Positions 20,532-32,021 of a DNA stretch of 64,000 bases are shown here, piece after piece. Origin of the DNA: Amaranthus tricolor (taxonomy: Eukaryota > Streptophyta > Magnoliopsida > Caryophyllales > Amaranthaceae). The notes under the pieces were generated by a model, which did not search any database, was not told the DNA's origin, and worked only from the letters and a program-made list of their open reading frames with translations. The stretch's first letter is position 1. Every line of letters begins with the position of its first letter. The translations under genes were made by a program, and so were the position numbers. The DNA is taken from the NCBI RefSeq assembly GCF_026212465.1, contig NC_080057.1, positions 12,391,879 through 12,455,878 on the forward strand, read 5' to 3'.

Positions 20532-23500
20532 TTAAGAGGAGGAAGAAGGATGAAGGTGGATAACTTCCATCGTTCCAACCACATTTCCTTCATGGTAAAG
20601 CTTTAAACGTTGTCCATTGACCTTGAAAACATCACCTTTCTCATTTTTCAATTCCACGGAGCCGAACTTATTCACATTAGTAACCAAGAAAGGACCGGAC
20701 CATCTAGACTTTAGCTTTCCGGGAAAGAGCTTGAGTCGAGAATTGAACAATAACACCTTATCTCCTTTTGCAAACTCTCTTGGGAGGATCTTCTTATCAT
20801 GCCATTTCTTAGTTTTCTCCTTGTAAATCCGAGCACTGTCATAGGCGGACAATCGAAACTCATCCAACTCAATTAGTTGAAGAAGCCTCTTCTCCCCCGC
20901 CAACTTGTTATCCATGTTAAGCTTGCGAATTGCCCAATGAGCTTTGTACTCTAACTCGACGGGAATATGACATGATTTTCCGTACACAAGCCGGTATGGG
21001 GAATTGCCAATAGGTGTTTTGAAAGCTGTTCTGTAGGCCCAAAGCGTGTCATCAAGCTTCATACTCCAATCTTTCCTAGACTTTGCAACCAACTTTTCCA
21101 GTATAGATTTGATCTCGCGGTTGGAAATCTCAACTTGACCGCTTGTTTGGGGATGATCTGCAAGTCCAGTACGATGATAAACTCCATACTTCTTGAGAAG
21201 AGAATCTAACTTTCGTTCATGAAAATGCGAACCACCATCACTAATGAGAGCTCTGGGAACCCCAAATCTCGAAAATATGACCTTGCTTAGAAGCCGGATG
21301 ACCACTTTAGAATCATTGGTGGGAGATGCGATTGCTTCAACCCACTTAGAGACATAGTCGACAGCGACCAAAATGTAGCAATTCCCATTAGAAGATGGGA
21401 AAGGTCCCATATAATCGACACCCCAAACGTCAAAAATTTTGACCTCAAGAATACCAGTTTGGGGCATCTCATGCCGCCTCGAAATGTTGCCGGTCCTCTG
21501 GCAAGAATCACATGACATAACAAAAGACTGAGCATCCTTGAACATCGTGGGCCAAAAGAAACCAGACACATTCAGCTTGCGAACGGTTTTATCTAGCCCA
21601 TGATGTCCCCCATAGGGTGAGCTGTGGCAGCGCTGGAGGATCCCATGGACTTCCCACTCAGGAATGCACCTACGATAAATTCCATCTGCACACTCACGGA
21701 AAAGAAAAGGATCATCCCAAAAATAATATCTAACATCATGCAAGAACCTTTTCTTTTGTTGGTAGGACAAATCAGGAGGCAAAATGCCGCCTACCACATA
21801 GTTAGCATAATCCGCAAACCACGGACCCTGTGATGTGACTGCAAACAACTGATCATCAGGAAATGAATCATCAATAGAGGAGGAGATCTTACCATCATCA
21901 TACCTGATTCTAGACAGGTGGTCTGCAACTACATTCTCTGCTCCTTTCTTATCACGAATCTCAATATCGAACTCCTGAAGTAAGAGAATCCACCTAATAA
22001 GCCTTGGTTTGGCTTCCTTCTTAGCAAGAAGGTACTTTAAAGCTGCATGGTCAGTATACACAATAACCTTGGAACCAAGAAGATATGATCTAAATTTTTC
22101 TAAGGCATAAATAACAGCTAAAAGTTCCTTCTCAGTGGTAGCGTAGTTGACCTGAGCCTCATCCAAAGTCTTGCTAGCATAATAAATGGCATGCAAGACC
22201 TTGTCCTTTCTTTGACCGAGCACAGCTCCAACCGCAAAATCACTTGCATCGCACATAATCTCGAATGGGAGTTCCCAATCGGGAGGGCGAATGATGGGTG
22301 CGGTTATGAGAGCTTGCTTTATCCTGTTAAAAGACTCAGCACATTCCTCAGTAAAGTCAAAAGGTGCATCTTTAAGAAGAAGTTGGGTTAGTGGTTTAGC
22401 AATTTTAGAAAAATCTTGAATAAAGCGGCGGTAAAACCCCGCATGGCCAAGAAAACTCCTTACCCCTTTCACATTGACTGGTGGTGGTAATTGCTCAATC
22501 ACCTGTACCTTGGCTCGATTTACCTGTATGCCCTTATCAGAAATAATGTGGCCAAGAACCACACCCTCAGTCACCATAAAGTGACACTTCTCCCAATTTA
22601 AAACCGAATTACATTCTTCACATCTTTTCAAAACTTTAGTGAGATTAGCCAAACAAGATTCAAAAAAACTACCATACACACTAAAGTCATCCATTAAAAC
22701 TTCCATGATAGACTCTATGAAATGAGAGAAAATGCTCATCATGCAACGCTGGAAAGTAGCTGGTGCATTACATAACCCAAATGGCATTCTACAATATGCA
22801 AAAGTACCATAAGGACAAGTGAATGTTGTCTTCTCTTGGTCATCAGGATGAATGGGAATTTGGAAGAATCCAGAATAACCATCCAAATAACAAAAATATT
22901 TGTGACAAGCTAACCTTTCAAGCATCTGATCAATGAAGGGGAGAGGGAAATGATCCTTATAAGTAGCTAAATTCAGTCTCCTGTAATCAATGCACATGCG
23001 CCAACCAGTGACAGTTCTAGTGGGAATTAATTCATTTTTATCATTTTTAACAACAGTCATCCCACCTTTTTTTGGAACCACTTGCATAGGACTTACCCAC
23101 TTAGATGCAGCAATAGGAAAAATAATGCCTGCGTCAAGTAGTTTCAATACCTCACTTTTCACGACTTCTTGCATGTTAGGGTTTAAGCGCCTTTGTGGTT
23201 GAATACAAGGCTTGTGATCTTCTTCTAAATGAATCCTATGCATGCAAAAGTCGGGACTAATACCTTTCAAATCATCAACACTATACCCAATGGCCTTCTT
23301 ATGAGTTTTCAGAACATTCAAAAGTTGGGAAAGTTGGGCATCATTGAGTGTAGTGCTGACGATAACAGGATGGAGCTCTTCCTCATCAAGAAAAACATAC
23401 TTAAGATGGGAAGGGAGAGGTTTTAGTTCGGGCTTCTTTACCTCAACTTTGCATACAGGCCGAACTAACCTCTGCACTCTCTTGCTCTTGCTGTGACAAA

Positions 23501-24674
23501 GCTCTTCATTACAAAGAGCTTGTTCAATAGCATCAATTTCAGTCTTCCAAATGCTAACATCACCTGTAGAAGATTCAAGACAAAGAACGGCCTCCAAAGG
23601 ATCTTTCATAAGAGTTAGGGGCAAGTTATCTTGACAAATCACATCAACTACATCAATAGCATAGCATTTTTCCTCAAGCATGGGACCTTTCAAAGCATTA
23701 CTCAAATTGAAAGTTACATTGTCATCCCCCACAGAAAGTGTAAGTCTACCATTGTTCACATCAATAACTGCTCCTGCCGTATGAAGGAAAGGTCTTCCTA
23801 AAATAATAGGAATTTGTCGATCTTCCTCCATATCAAGAACAACAAAATCAACAGGGATATAAAACTTACCTACCCTAACAGGCACATCCTCTAAAATACC
23901 CAAAGGATATTTAACAGAACGGTCGGCCATTTGTAAAGTAATATTGGTAACTTTTAGATCTCCCATTTTCAGTTTAGAACAGATAGAAAAAGGCATTACA
24001 CTGACACTAGCTCCTAAATCACATAAAGCTTTATCAATAAACAGTGTCCCAATGTGACAGGGGATGGAGAAACTACCAGGATCTTTCAGTTTTGGAGAGG
24101 ATTTGTTTTGTAGCAAAGCACTACATTGTTCAGTAAAAGCAACTGTTTCCACCTCACTAAAAGCTCTTTTCCTAGTCAATATGTCCTTCATGAATTTAGC
24201 ATAAGAAGGCACTTGTGTGATTAATTCAGTATAAGGAACTGTTACCTGCAAATTCTTAACCACCTCCAAGAACTTACCGAACTGCTTGTCAAGTTTGTTC
24301 TTCATTTGGCGATTGGGGAAAGGAAGTGTGATGGGAGGCACTTGCAATGCCTCTTCTTTTGATTTCTCTTTCTCATGCACTGCCTCAGAAGGTGCTTCAT
24401 CAATAACCACTTCAGGAATGCCCACATCTTTCGAATTTGACTCTTTATTGCGAGGCATGGGTGGCTCATCATAACTCAACCCGCTCCTTGTAGTGATTGC
24501 ATTGGCGGTCTCCTTGCCATGTGGTTGAGTGGGTTGGCCGGGCAATGCTCCTGCTTGTCTAGAGGAGCTAGATGCAGCTAATTGAGCGACTTGAGTTTTA
24601 AGCATTTTATTGTGAGTACCGAGTTGCTCAAGTTGTTTGGCCATTTGGGCCATCATGTTTTTCAATTCCCCCAA
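20532..24674 (-). CDS. Athila-type gypsy pol polyprotein (protease, RT, RNase H, integrase)
   Basis: This is an open frame of 1380 codons. Residue positions are approximate. A glutamine-rich spacer is at 1-60. Aspartic protease has its active site in [11 protein letters not shown] (near 219). Reverse transcriptase spans 510-690, with [27 protein letters not shown] and the MDDFSVYG active site (near 661). RNase H runs 795-910, with [14 protein letters not shown], a [16 protein letters not shown] block and [10 protein letters not shown]. Integrase spans 1020-1250: a HHCC zinc finger ending CDSCQRTGN, the first catalytic Asp in WGVDYMGPF, the second in [11 protein letters not shown] and the Glu in [16 protein letters not shown]. 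These phrases are characteristic of Athila. The frame is also open upstream to a stop at 24783, so gag-pol was probably one ORF. The proteins copy and integrate the element; this copy looks enzymatically complete. Confidence 0.95.
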   Translation of the reverse strand: MGELKNMMAQMAKQLEQLGTHNKMLKTQVAQLAASSSSRQAGALPGQPTQPHGKETANAITTRSGLSYDEPPMPRNKESNSKDVGIPEVVIDEAPSEAVHEKEKSKEEALQVPPITLPFPNRQMKNKLDKQFGKFLEVVKNLQVTVPYTELITQVPSYAKFMKDILTRKRAFSEVETVAFTEQCSALLQNKSSPKLKDPGSFSIPCHIGTLFIDKALCDLGASVSVMPFSICSKLKMGDLKVTNITLQMADRSVKYPLGILEDVPVRVGKFYIPVDFVVLDMEEDRQIPIILGRPFLHTAGAVIDVNNGRLTLSVGDDNVTFNLSNALKGPMLEEKCYAIDVVDVICQDNLPLTLMKDPLEAVLCLESSTGDVSIWKTEIDAIEQALCNEELCHSKSKRVQRLVRPVCKVEVKKPELKPLPSHLKYVFLDEEELHPVIVSTTLNDAQLSQLLNVLKTHKKAIGYSVDDLKGISPDFCMHRIHLEEDHKPCIQPQRRLNPNMQEVVKSEVLKLLDAGIIFPIAASKWVSPMQVVPKKGGMTVVKNDKNELIPTRTVTGWRMCIDYRRLNLATYKDHFPLPFIDQMLERLACHKYFCYLDGYSGFFQIPIHPDDQEKTTFTCPYGTFAYCRMPFGLCNAPATFQRCMMSIFSHFIESIMEVLMDDFSVYGSFFESCLANLTKVLKRCEECNSVLNWEKCHFMVTEGVVLGHIISDKGIQVNRAKVQVIEQLPPPVNVKGVRSFLGHAGFYRRFIQDFSKIAKPLTQLLLKDAPFDFTEECAESFNRIKQALITAPIIRPPDWELPFEIMCDASDFAVGAVLGQRKDKVLHAIYYASKTLDEAQVNYATTEKELLAVIYALEKFRSYLLGSKVIVYTDHAALKYLLAKKEAKPRLIRWILLLQEFDIEIRDKKGAENVVADHLSRIRYDDGKISSSIDDSFPDDQLFAVTSQGPWFADYANYVVGGILPPDLSYQQKKRFLHDVRYYFWDDPFLFRECADGIYRRCIPEWEVHGILQRCHSSPYGGHHGLDKTVRKLNVSGFFWPTMFKDAQSFVMSCDSCQRTGNISRRHEMPQTGILEVKIFDVWGVDYMGPFPSSNGNCYILVAVDYVSKWVEAIASPTNDSKVVIRLLSKVIFSRFGVPRALISDGGSHFHERKLDSLLKKYGVYHRTGLADHPQTSGQVEISNREIKSILEKLVAKSRKDWSMKLDDTLWAYRTAFKTPIGNSPYRLVYGKSCHIPVELEYKAHWAIRKLNMDNKLAGEKRLLQLIELDEFRLSAYDSARIYKEKTKKWHDKKILPREFAKGDKVLLFNSRLKLFPGKLKSRWSGPFLVTNVNKFGSVELKNEKGDVFKVNGQRLKLYHEGNVVGTMEVIHLHPSSSS

Positions 24675-24782
24675 TTCGGATTGGGGTTGTTGGTTCTGAA
24701 ATTGCTGCTGTTGATGGCCTTGAGGAGGCCTTTGGAAACCGGGTGGTCCTTGATTGGGCTGAAATTGCTGATGTTGCCCATA

Positions 24783-25951
24783 TTATTGTTGTGGTGCTTG
24801 TGGTGGAAAGTTTTGCTGTTGAGGATTTAACACATTGTTGCTGCGATATGACAAGTTAGGATGATTCTGAATTCCAGGATAGTAGCTATTGTTGTTGAAA
24901 GGAGGGCGAGCTTGAAAAGCATTGACTTGCTTTGGCACTCCCATAGCTCCATTGGGATTAACAGAACACTCCATTAGAGAATGACCATGCACACCGCAAT
25001 AATCACAAGCAACTCCACCTTGGCTAGAGGTAGCCATAGCATTGACGGGCATAGATGTATTAGCATTCATGCGCATCCCATCAATTTTCGCATTGAAAGC
25101 TGAGATTTGTGATGATAGAAGGGAATAAGTTTCAACTTCATGCTTCCCCTTCCTTGGTGCTTGAGCTGCGCGCCTAGATGAGCTATTCCATTGATTTTCA
25201 GCAAGAGTGAAATAGCCTCAGAAGTTTGTTTGTTCATGAAAGAGCCGCCAGCCGCACCATCTACCATCCTCTTAGTCTCATTATCAAGACCATTATAAAA
25301 AGATTGCATAAGAATTTCCTTCTCAATACCGTGATGAGGGCACATATATTGGTAATCTTTGAATCTCTCCCACGCATCATGAAAAGTCTCCCCCGCATCT
25401 TGTGAGAAACTATAGAGCTTAACTCTGTAGTCATGAGTCTTATAACCGGGATAATACTTCACTAGGAAAGCATCAGACAATTGCGCCCAAGTAGTAATGG
25501 TGTTGGGAAGAGAGTTATACCAACGTTGAGCCTTGCCTGCCAAAGAGAAACGAAAGAGGTACAAGTAGAGCTCGTCGTCAGTCATCCCAGTAATCTTTTG
25601 TAGAGAACATGCTTGAAGGAATTTCTGCAGATGATCGACGGGTTCTTCATTGTCAAGACCATAGAACTGATTTCCCGTGATCATATTCATAACATGGGAT
25701 TTGATGTCAAAGTTTCCAGCATTAGTAGTTGGCATCCTAATCCCCGCGGTAACATTGCTAGCCTTGGGCTGTGTAGACTGCCTAAGAGTTCTCTTGGGAA
25801 CCTGACCTGCCATGTCAAGAGATTGAGAGGCCTGTTGAGCTTGTTTACGAGCCTCTGCCCTCCTTTTCTTTGCACTTGCGTGTGTTCTACGAGCAGTTGC
25901 CTCAACCTCAGGATCAAAAAGCAAAGGTTGCTTGTTGGTACTCCTGGTCAT
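24783..25951 (-). pseudogene. Athila-type gag, interrupted
   Basis: The likely start at 25951 opens MTRSTNKQPLLFDPEVEATA. A retrotransposon-gag domain follows with PVDHLQKFLQAC, LAGKAQRWYNSLP, WAQLSDAFLVKYYP and ETFHDAWERFKDYQ, typical of the capsid region. Near 25200 one base is gained or lost and the text moves frame. In the new frame it continues through APRKGKHEVETYSLLSSQIS to a zinc knuckle CDYCGVHGHSLMEC of the form CX2CX4HX4C. A TAA at 24783-24785, within a glutamine-rich stretch where CAA would fit, separates it from pol. Gag forms the particle around the RNA; these two lesions should block the gag-pol fusion. Confidence 0.88.
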
Positions 25952-26056
25952 GCACAAAAACATTAAAACAAACGTAAATACGCTTGAAGAACAGTTGTTC
26001 CTCGAGTGGGTTAGCAAAAGCAAACGCTAAATTCAAAAAGTAAAATTGTTGCCCAT

Positions 26057-26073
26057 CCCCGGCAATGGCGCCA
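26057..26073 (-). promoter_or_regulatory. Primer-binding site of the Athila element
   Basis: On the minus strand the 5' LTR end is followed after five bases by TGGCGCCATTGCCGGGG. This closely matches the 3' end complement of tRNA-Asp, the primer used by Athila elements. Confidence 0.85.
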
Positions 26074-26078
26074 ATTTT

Positions 26079-26356
26079 TGATAGGTCGTTTTACTACCAA
26101 AAATAATTCCTAATTCACCTAACTAGTATAGTTGGGAAAGTAGGGTCGAACCACTGTGGAAGGACAAATAAAGTCACAATTTGAACCAAGTTCACTATTG
26201 CTAACGATCAAATGTTGGATTTTTGTTTATCTAAGTAAAACGCAAAAATAAGAGATGAATAGAATTCAATACTTAAAAACCTAGGGCTAAAAGGATTCAC
26301 TATGCATCGATCATGATTTATGAACAACAATTGGGATAGGAATGAATAAAGGCGAA
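26079..26356 (-). repeat. Athila 5' LTR, inner part
   Basis: This matches 15180-15457 of the 3' LTR almost base for base and is interrupted after GGCGAA by a copia element. The rest of the LTR is at 30768-32016. Confidence 0.95.
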
Positions 26357-26530
26357 TGTAGACTCAATTAGGAACGGGAACAACAACAAGAGGGGGGGTG
26401 AATTGTTGTTGTTACTAGTTTAAGCGTTTTTGCCATGTTTTTGCGGAATTGAATAAAATAAATAAAGCTTAAACTTAGAGCGAAATAATTAAAAGAGACA
26501 AACGATTTTTACGTGGAAACCTTCTAGGCC
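26357..26530 (-). repeat. Truncated 3' LTR of the nested copia element
   Basis: It is about 97-98% identical by eye to the terminal part of the LTR at 29304-30762, from TGTAGACTCAATTAGG to CCTTCTAGGCC, and then diverges. The junction at 26530/26531 is the deletion breakpoint. The following 26531-26733 is not recognisable. Confidence 0.88.
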
Positions 26531-26733
26531 CGAAATTACGTCTTGGACTCGAGTGATGATAGGAACGCAAAGTGTGCACAAAAGTTTCTCATTTGAGATC
26601 TAGTTTGTGTTCCTTTATTCAAATCACTTATAATCAAATCAAGAGGATGATAACTTTGATATTTTCAAGGTTTTGGCACAAATTCTCTTGTGGGAACAGT
26701 AGCATGTTCTGGTTCATCAGCTTGATTGACATT

Positions 26734-28243
26734 CTATTCAGCTACTGGATCAACTTGCTCGTCTGTGGGAACAGCTGGATTGGGAACAGTCTGTTGGTTC
26801 TGAAGTACTAGCTGTTCCTGATCAAGATCGTTCCTTTTTGCCTCTTCTGGGATCAGTTGTTCACCTGCTGTTCCTTGATCTTGCATTTTCATTTCTTCTT
26901 CATCATTCTCTAGATTTGCAAGACCTATCTTAAAATTATTTGTATCCTGTTCACTTGACAAAAAGTTAGTTTCATCGAAAATTATGAGAACGGATTCTTC
27001 CACACTCATTGTTCTTTTGTTATAAACTCTATATGCCTTACTTTGAGATGAATAGCCAAGAAATACTGCTTCATCACTTCTTTCATCAAATTTACCTATA
27101 TTTCGTTTTCCATTAACATGTACAAAACATTTGCATCCAAACACACGAAAATAGGAGATATTTGGTTTAACACCTTTAAGCAATTCATAGGGTGTCTTTG
27201 AAGTGATTGGTCTTATTAATACACGATTCAAAATATAACATGCAGTATTAACAACTTCGGCCCAAAAATTTCTAGGTAGACCACTAGCAATTAACATGGT
27301 TCTAGCCATTTCCTCTAAAGTGCTATTTTTCCTTTCTACTACACCATTTTGATGTGGTGTTCGTGGTGCCGAAAAATTATGACTTAATCCATGCTCATTG
27401 CAATAATTCATGAAACTTGAATTTTCGAATTCTCTTCCATGATCTGACCTTATGTGAATAATTTGATTAATGGTAGATTTTTGTATTTTGTTAGCGAAAG
27501 AAACAAACTCATTAAAGGCTTCATCTTTACTAACTAAAAATAAAATCCAAGTAAATCTATTATAATTATCAACAATAACGAACACATATCTTTTGCCACT
27601 ACGGCTTTGTGTTCTCATAGGTCCACATAGATCCATATGTAATAATTCAAGTGGTTTAGAGGTGGTCACAACATTCTTTGGTTTAAAAGATGACCTAACT
27701 TGTTTTCCTTTGGCACAAGGATCACAAATTTCATCCTTAAGGAATTTTATAGCTGGTAGTCCTCTAACTAGGTCTTTTGATCTTAATGTAATAATCAATG
27801 TATAACTAGCATGACCTAGACGCTTATGCCAAAGAAGTGGGTCGTCTTCTATAACGCTTAGACACGTTAAACTGGTTTTGGGAACAGTGTCCAGGTCCAC
27901 AACATAAGTGTTCCCTTTTCTGATTCCCTCAAGAACGGTGTCTCCTGTGTCATTCCTAGAAATAATGCACCCTTTTTGAAGTAAAGTTCATAGAGTTACC
28001 TTTAACGCAAAATTGAGAAATGCTTAGTAAGTTATGTTTCAAATCCTCGACTAAAAATACATTATCGATAGCATGGGAACATGACCTTCCAACTTTTCCT
28101 TTGGCTATAATCTCACCCTTCATATTGTCACCGAAGGTTACTGTTCCCCCATCATAGGCTTCAAGTGAGAGAAATTTAGATTTGTCACCCGTCATGTGCT
28201 TGGAACACCCACTGTCGAGATACCATGAGCTGTTCCCCCTCAC
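26734..28243 (-). pseudogene. Nested copia pol: protease and integrase
   Basis: On the minus strand, 28243-27956 carries the protease with the active-site motif SWYLDSGCSKHMTGD and a LLSISQFC block. A one-base shift in an A-rich run near 27965 moves the text into the frame of 27900-26734, open for 388 codons. That part begins with the pre-integrase zinc finger: HKRLGHAS then CDPCAKGKQ. The integrase core follows with Asp in MDLCGPMRTQ, Asp in IRSDHGREFEN and Glu in HQNGVVERKNSTLEE. The copia-specific RVFGCKCFVH and EAVFLGYSSQSKAYRVYN blocks come after. It ends at the deletion that removed reverse transcriptase. Confidence 0.92.
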
Positions 28244-28259
28244 TTGGACCTGAAAAAAA

Positions 28260-29245
28260 TAATTATTAGTTACAGGAACCCATGCTGTCTTGGGTTCCTT
28301 GTCGATTTTACAAGAATCTGTTTTCTTCGTCCAAACATTATCGACATAATTTCTGTTGGAGACAGTGTACTGTTCCCTTTTGGTGCACTGGTCCTTCAGA
28401 TGGCCAGTTCCTCCACCGAAGGAATAGATTCTGTCTCTAGGGAGATCAACGTAAGCCTTTTTCTTCTTGTTATTCTTAAAGTAATTTAGGCCTTTTGAAT
28501 TTTTATTTTTGGCATCTTGAATCCATTTCGGAGATTTTGATTTTCCCTTTTTCTCTTGAATTTAATTCAAGCTTATCATCATTGTTACGGTTGGATTCTA
28601 GATTCAACTTTAAATTTTGAAAATCATTGCACATATCTTTAGTAGATGCATCATTCAATTCTTTATTCAAGCCTAATAATTTCTATTGCGACAACTCAAT
28701 ATTAAGAATAACATTTTCCTTTTTAATTCTCTCCATATTTTCCTTAGAATTATGTTTTGGTCCAACAAACCGAAAAATCTGTTTTGGACACCGGATCTAA
28801 AGGTGTTTATATAGGAGATATGGTCTTTGCTTACCTTGAGTTCTTTTTCTAATTGGAGACACTTAACATTGCAATTTTTAATTTTAATTTGTGTCTCCTT
28901 TAGCAACTCTATTAATTTATTTTTACTCAATTTGGATGGATGGACAGAAAATGAGTTAGAAGAACATACCTGCTTTATGGCAAGGGCATTAATTTCCATC
29001 TTCTAAAAATCTTCTTTTTCAAATTCGGTAATGGGTTTGGGAACAATTTCATGATTGGCGTTACTAGTGGTTACCTCAAAGTCTCCAATTTTGATGACTC
29101 TCCAAACTTGATAATTTTCCGCTTTGATGAAGATCTCCATCCTATTCTTCCAATAAATGTAGAATTTTCCATTAAACATGGGTGGTCTTTGAGTAGAATA
29201 TCCTTCTTCCATTCGCTCGTTCATAATTGACATTTTCGGGAACAC
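28260..29245 (-). pseudogene. Nested copia gag, decayed
   Basis: The start region (29245-29003) reads RPPMFNGKFYIYWKNRMEIF and VWRVIKIGDFEV, the N-terminal block shared by many plant copia gag proteins. A lysine-rich, coiled-coil-like piece follows at 28999-28673 (LIELLKETQIKIKNC). Near 28380-28440 a TGHLKDQC piece looks like the second half of a CCHC knuckle whose first cysteines are not visible. The frames do not join. Confidence 0.75.
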
Positions 29246-29289
29246 CAGGATTCTGCCCTCAGGGTTTCCTGATCTACTGGGAACAGGGC

Positions 29290-29301
29290 TCTGATACCAA
29301 T
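29290..29301 (-). promoter_or_regulatory. Primer-binding site of the nested copia element
   Basis: On the minus strand TGGTATCAGAGC lies two bases inside the LTR end. It is complementary to the 3' end of initiator tRNA-Met, the usual copia primer. Confidence 0.92.
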
Positions 29302-29303
29302 TG

Positions 29304-30762
29304 TAGACTCAATTAGGAACGGGAACAGCAACAAGAGGGGGGTGAATTGTTGTTGTTACTAGTTTAAGCGTTTTTGCCCTGTTTTTGCAGAATTGAATAA
29401 AATAAATAAAGCTTAAACTTAGAGCGAAATAATTAAAAGAGACAAACGATTTTTACGTGGAAACCTTCTAGGCCTAAATAGAAGGAAAAACCACGACCCC
29501 TCGGGATTTCTAAATTCTCCACTATGTTTAAGGCAACTCGTTACAATTACATTAAACATCTTACTTCACTCGAAGCGCATCAACTAGGCCAACTCTTCTC
29601 TCTTAAATTGCTTCACTCAAAGCAACAAACTTAGCTTCACTAAAAGCTAATTCTCACCACTAGCTTCACTAGAAGCTTTCTCCTTAGCTTTGCTCAAAGC
29701 TAGTCTCTTCTCTAGCTTCATTAAAAGCTATCTAATTTCCCCCTTAGACTCACCCGAGTCTAATTACAAATTCTCTCAAAAACCCTTACAAAGGATAAAA
29801 ATTCTCTAAAAATAAAATCAATGAGTTGCACAAGAAAATATTATAAATTAATTGGCATTTTAAAAACAAAATTTTCTTGTAAAAATTCTCCCAAAATTAC
29901 GTATGATTTAATGGCTCATACTAAGGCGAGTTTTGAAGAATAACCGAGTCCACTATTTATAGAGCTAAAATCCCTAAGAATAAGGAATATTCCAATCCAT
30001 TATTCCATTATCAAAAAGATCATGGGAGTAATGTGGATTAACCAAACATACGGTTATTTGATTAAGTCAAATCATACAGAAATAACCGCTGTTCCCATTT
30101 GCCTAAAATAGCTTCTGTTCCCTTCAAGCAGCAGTTTCTTCAATAGCTGTTCCTGTTCCAGTACTAATTGCTGGAACGTGTTTGCTATAAATAGAAACGG
30201 TTATGCTTATTACGAATGGTTACTTGCTAACTTGTAGGTATAAAGACGGTTAAGAATGATAGCTAAGACCCATTCAACAACAACTAATTCTATTTTTAGT
30301 AAATCCAATATTTACTAAAAATAGATCCTAAAATAAAGGATCTTTATTTAGAGGCTCATACGTAAAGTAATTTTTAGAAAACTTTTTGCCAATTAATTAT
30401 AATAATTAATAAATGCAACAAATCAACTTTATTTAATACATTAACTAAAAATAATAATTATAAATAAATAACCAGAATTTGCAGTTAACGTAGGTTGACT
30501 CCAGTTCAGGAACAGTGCGCTGTTTCCAGAATTCAGTTTTGCTAGAACATCCAACTTAGGAACAGTAGGCCTGCTGTCTCCATTTTACATCCCAAGCGAT
30601 ATACTTCTTCTAACATCCCTTGAATCCTTTTGACACGTGCATTCCCATGAACTAAGCCATAGGTACTATCAACGATCACAATTAATCGGATATCGACCTG
30701 CACACAATCTCTAAACACATATGCTTAAGTGTAGTCATCATCAAAACTCAAGAGGTCCAACA
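29304..30762 (-). repeat. 5' LTR of the nested copia element
   Basis: This is a full LTR of 1459 bp. On the minus strand it starts TGTTGGACCTCTTG and ends GAGTCTACA. It contains tandem AGCTTCAC/TAGCTTC words near 29620-29730, close to the transcript-start side of the LTR. Confidence 0.9.
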
Positions 30763-30767
30763 GCGAA

Positions 30768-32016
30768 GGAAGATGTTGCTCTCGCAAACAAATTCGACAA
30801 TTAAACAATAAAACAAGCTATCGTGATTAAAGCTTAATTGTTCAAGGAAAGAAATCGTTCACTCAAACTCACAACTCTCGCTTATAGAATTAAGCGAATA
30901 AAACTTGCAAATTGGCCAAACATGCAATCAATCTAAAAACCCATCAATTGAATCGCCTAAACAAACCAAATTTAAATCCTAAAATAAAACAAGAATCATG
31001 ACCTTTTGCATAGTTTCACCAAACCCTAGAAATAAAACTACTCACTAAGCATATTAAAACTAACTAGAGATTTAACAATTAAATTCATGGAGGAAATCAA
31101 ATTCAAATTTAAATGGAGAAGCAAACATTCAAAAATAATAATGATAAACAAGAACAAGAGATTGAAATTGAAACTAATACCTTCAATATAATTAGAATTA
31201 CAATGTTCAAGTGTTGATTAACAATCCCCCATGACGAGTAATATGAGAAATCCTTGATACCAAACCCTCAAAAACAGAGAAAAAAAAAACTGTTCTGGAA
31301 ATTCCCCTCAAAAGCTATTTATATCCTCCTCAAAAGAGATCGGAGGATACGGGAAGTTACTAAAAAAAATAACTGCAGGACCCGGCCGGGTATGTGGAAA
31401 CCCGGGCGGGTGCGAAGCATAACTAAATCTCAAAGATCAAAAAGTTTCTAAGTTCAGGAGTAAACCCGGCCGGGTATGTGGAAACCCGCCCGGGTACGCA
31501 GCAGAGCATTTTAATCTTCAATGGAAGCCTGGCCGGGTATGTGGAAACCCACCCGGGTATGAGAGTCTCACCCGGCCGGGTTTGTGGAAACCCGCCCGGG
31601 TATGAGAGGCTCACTCGGCCGGGTATGTGGAAACCCGGCCGGGTGCGTGTGGCAACTTTTTCTTCCAAATAGCGTCTTCAAATTCTTCTAAGTATCAAGT
31701 GCAAACCTGGTCGGGTATGTGGAAACCCACCCGGGTATGAGAGGCTCACCCGGCCGGGTATGAGGAAACCCACTCGGGTATGAGACCTGGTCAGCACAAA
31801 AATGACCTTTGAGTAGCTTATGACCTTCCAACTTGCAAATCTCGCTCCAAGAGTCGATTGCTAGCATAATTAGAGCTTTGTACCTACAAAATAGATAAGA
31901 AACAAACACTCCAACCAAGCATTAAAACCAATAGAAAATTGAGCAAAATACGCGAGAAATGCTATGAAAATACAATGGGGGCATGGTAGAAAATAATATA
32001 TAAAATACACACATCA
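30768..32016 (-). repeat. Athila 5' LTR, outer part
   Basis: It continues the LTR text broken at 26356 and matches 15458-16703. It includes the GC-rich palindromic cluster at about 31380-31790 and ends ACACATCA at 32016, next to the CTTTG duplication. Combined with 26079-26356 it gives about 1527 bp, against 1524 bp for the other LTR. Confidence 0.95.
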
Positions 32017-32021
32017 CTTTG

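Larger units (their letters stand above)
26357..30762 (-). mobile_element. Ty1/copia element inserted in the Athila 5' LTR, internally deleted
   Basis: The insertion carries a perfect GCGAA duplication (26352-26356 and 30763-30767). On the minus strand it reads a complete 5' LTR (30762-29304), primer-binding site, gag, protease and integrase. It then breaks off. Reverse transcriptase, RNase H and most of the 3' LTR are missing, and only 174 bp of the 3' LTR remains (26357-26530). The loss must have followed insertion or come with the template, since both outer ends and the duplication are intact. It cannot move by itself. Confidence 0.92.
15180..32016 (-). mobile_element. Athila-type Ty3/gypsy LTR retrotransposon, nested in a copia element
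   Basis: The full element has two LTRs of about 1.52 kb. Its order on the minus strand is 5' LTR, primer-binding site, gag, pol, extra ORF and 3' LTR. The target duplication CTTTG is intact at 15175-15179 and 32017-32021. Without the copia insertion in its 5' LTR it is about 12.4 kb, a normal Athila length. The two LTRs differ only at scattered positions and pol is open throughout, so the insertion is recent. Examples of LTR differences are A/G in the GATCATRATTTA word and G/T in CCACTGTKGAAGG. Damage seen: one frameshift and one stop in gag, and one frameshift in the extra ORF. Confidence 0.95.
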
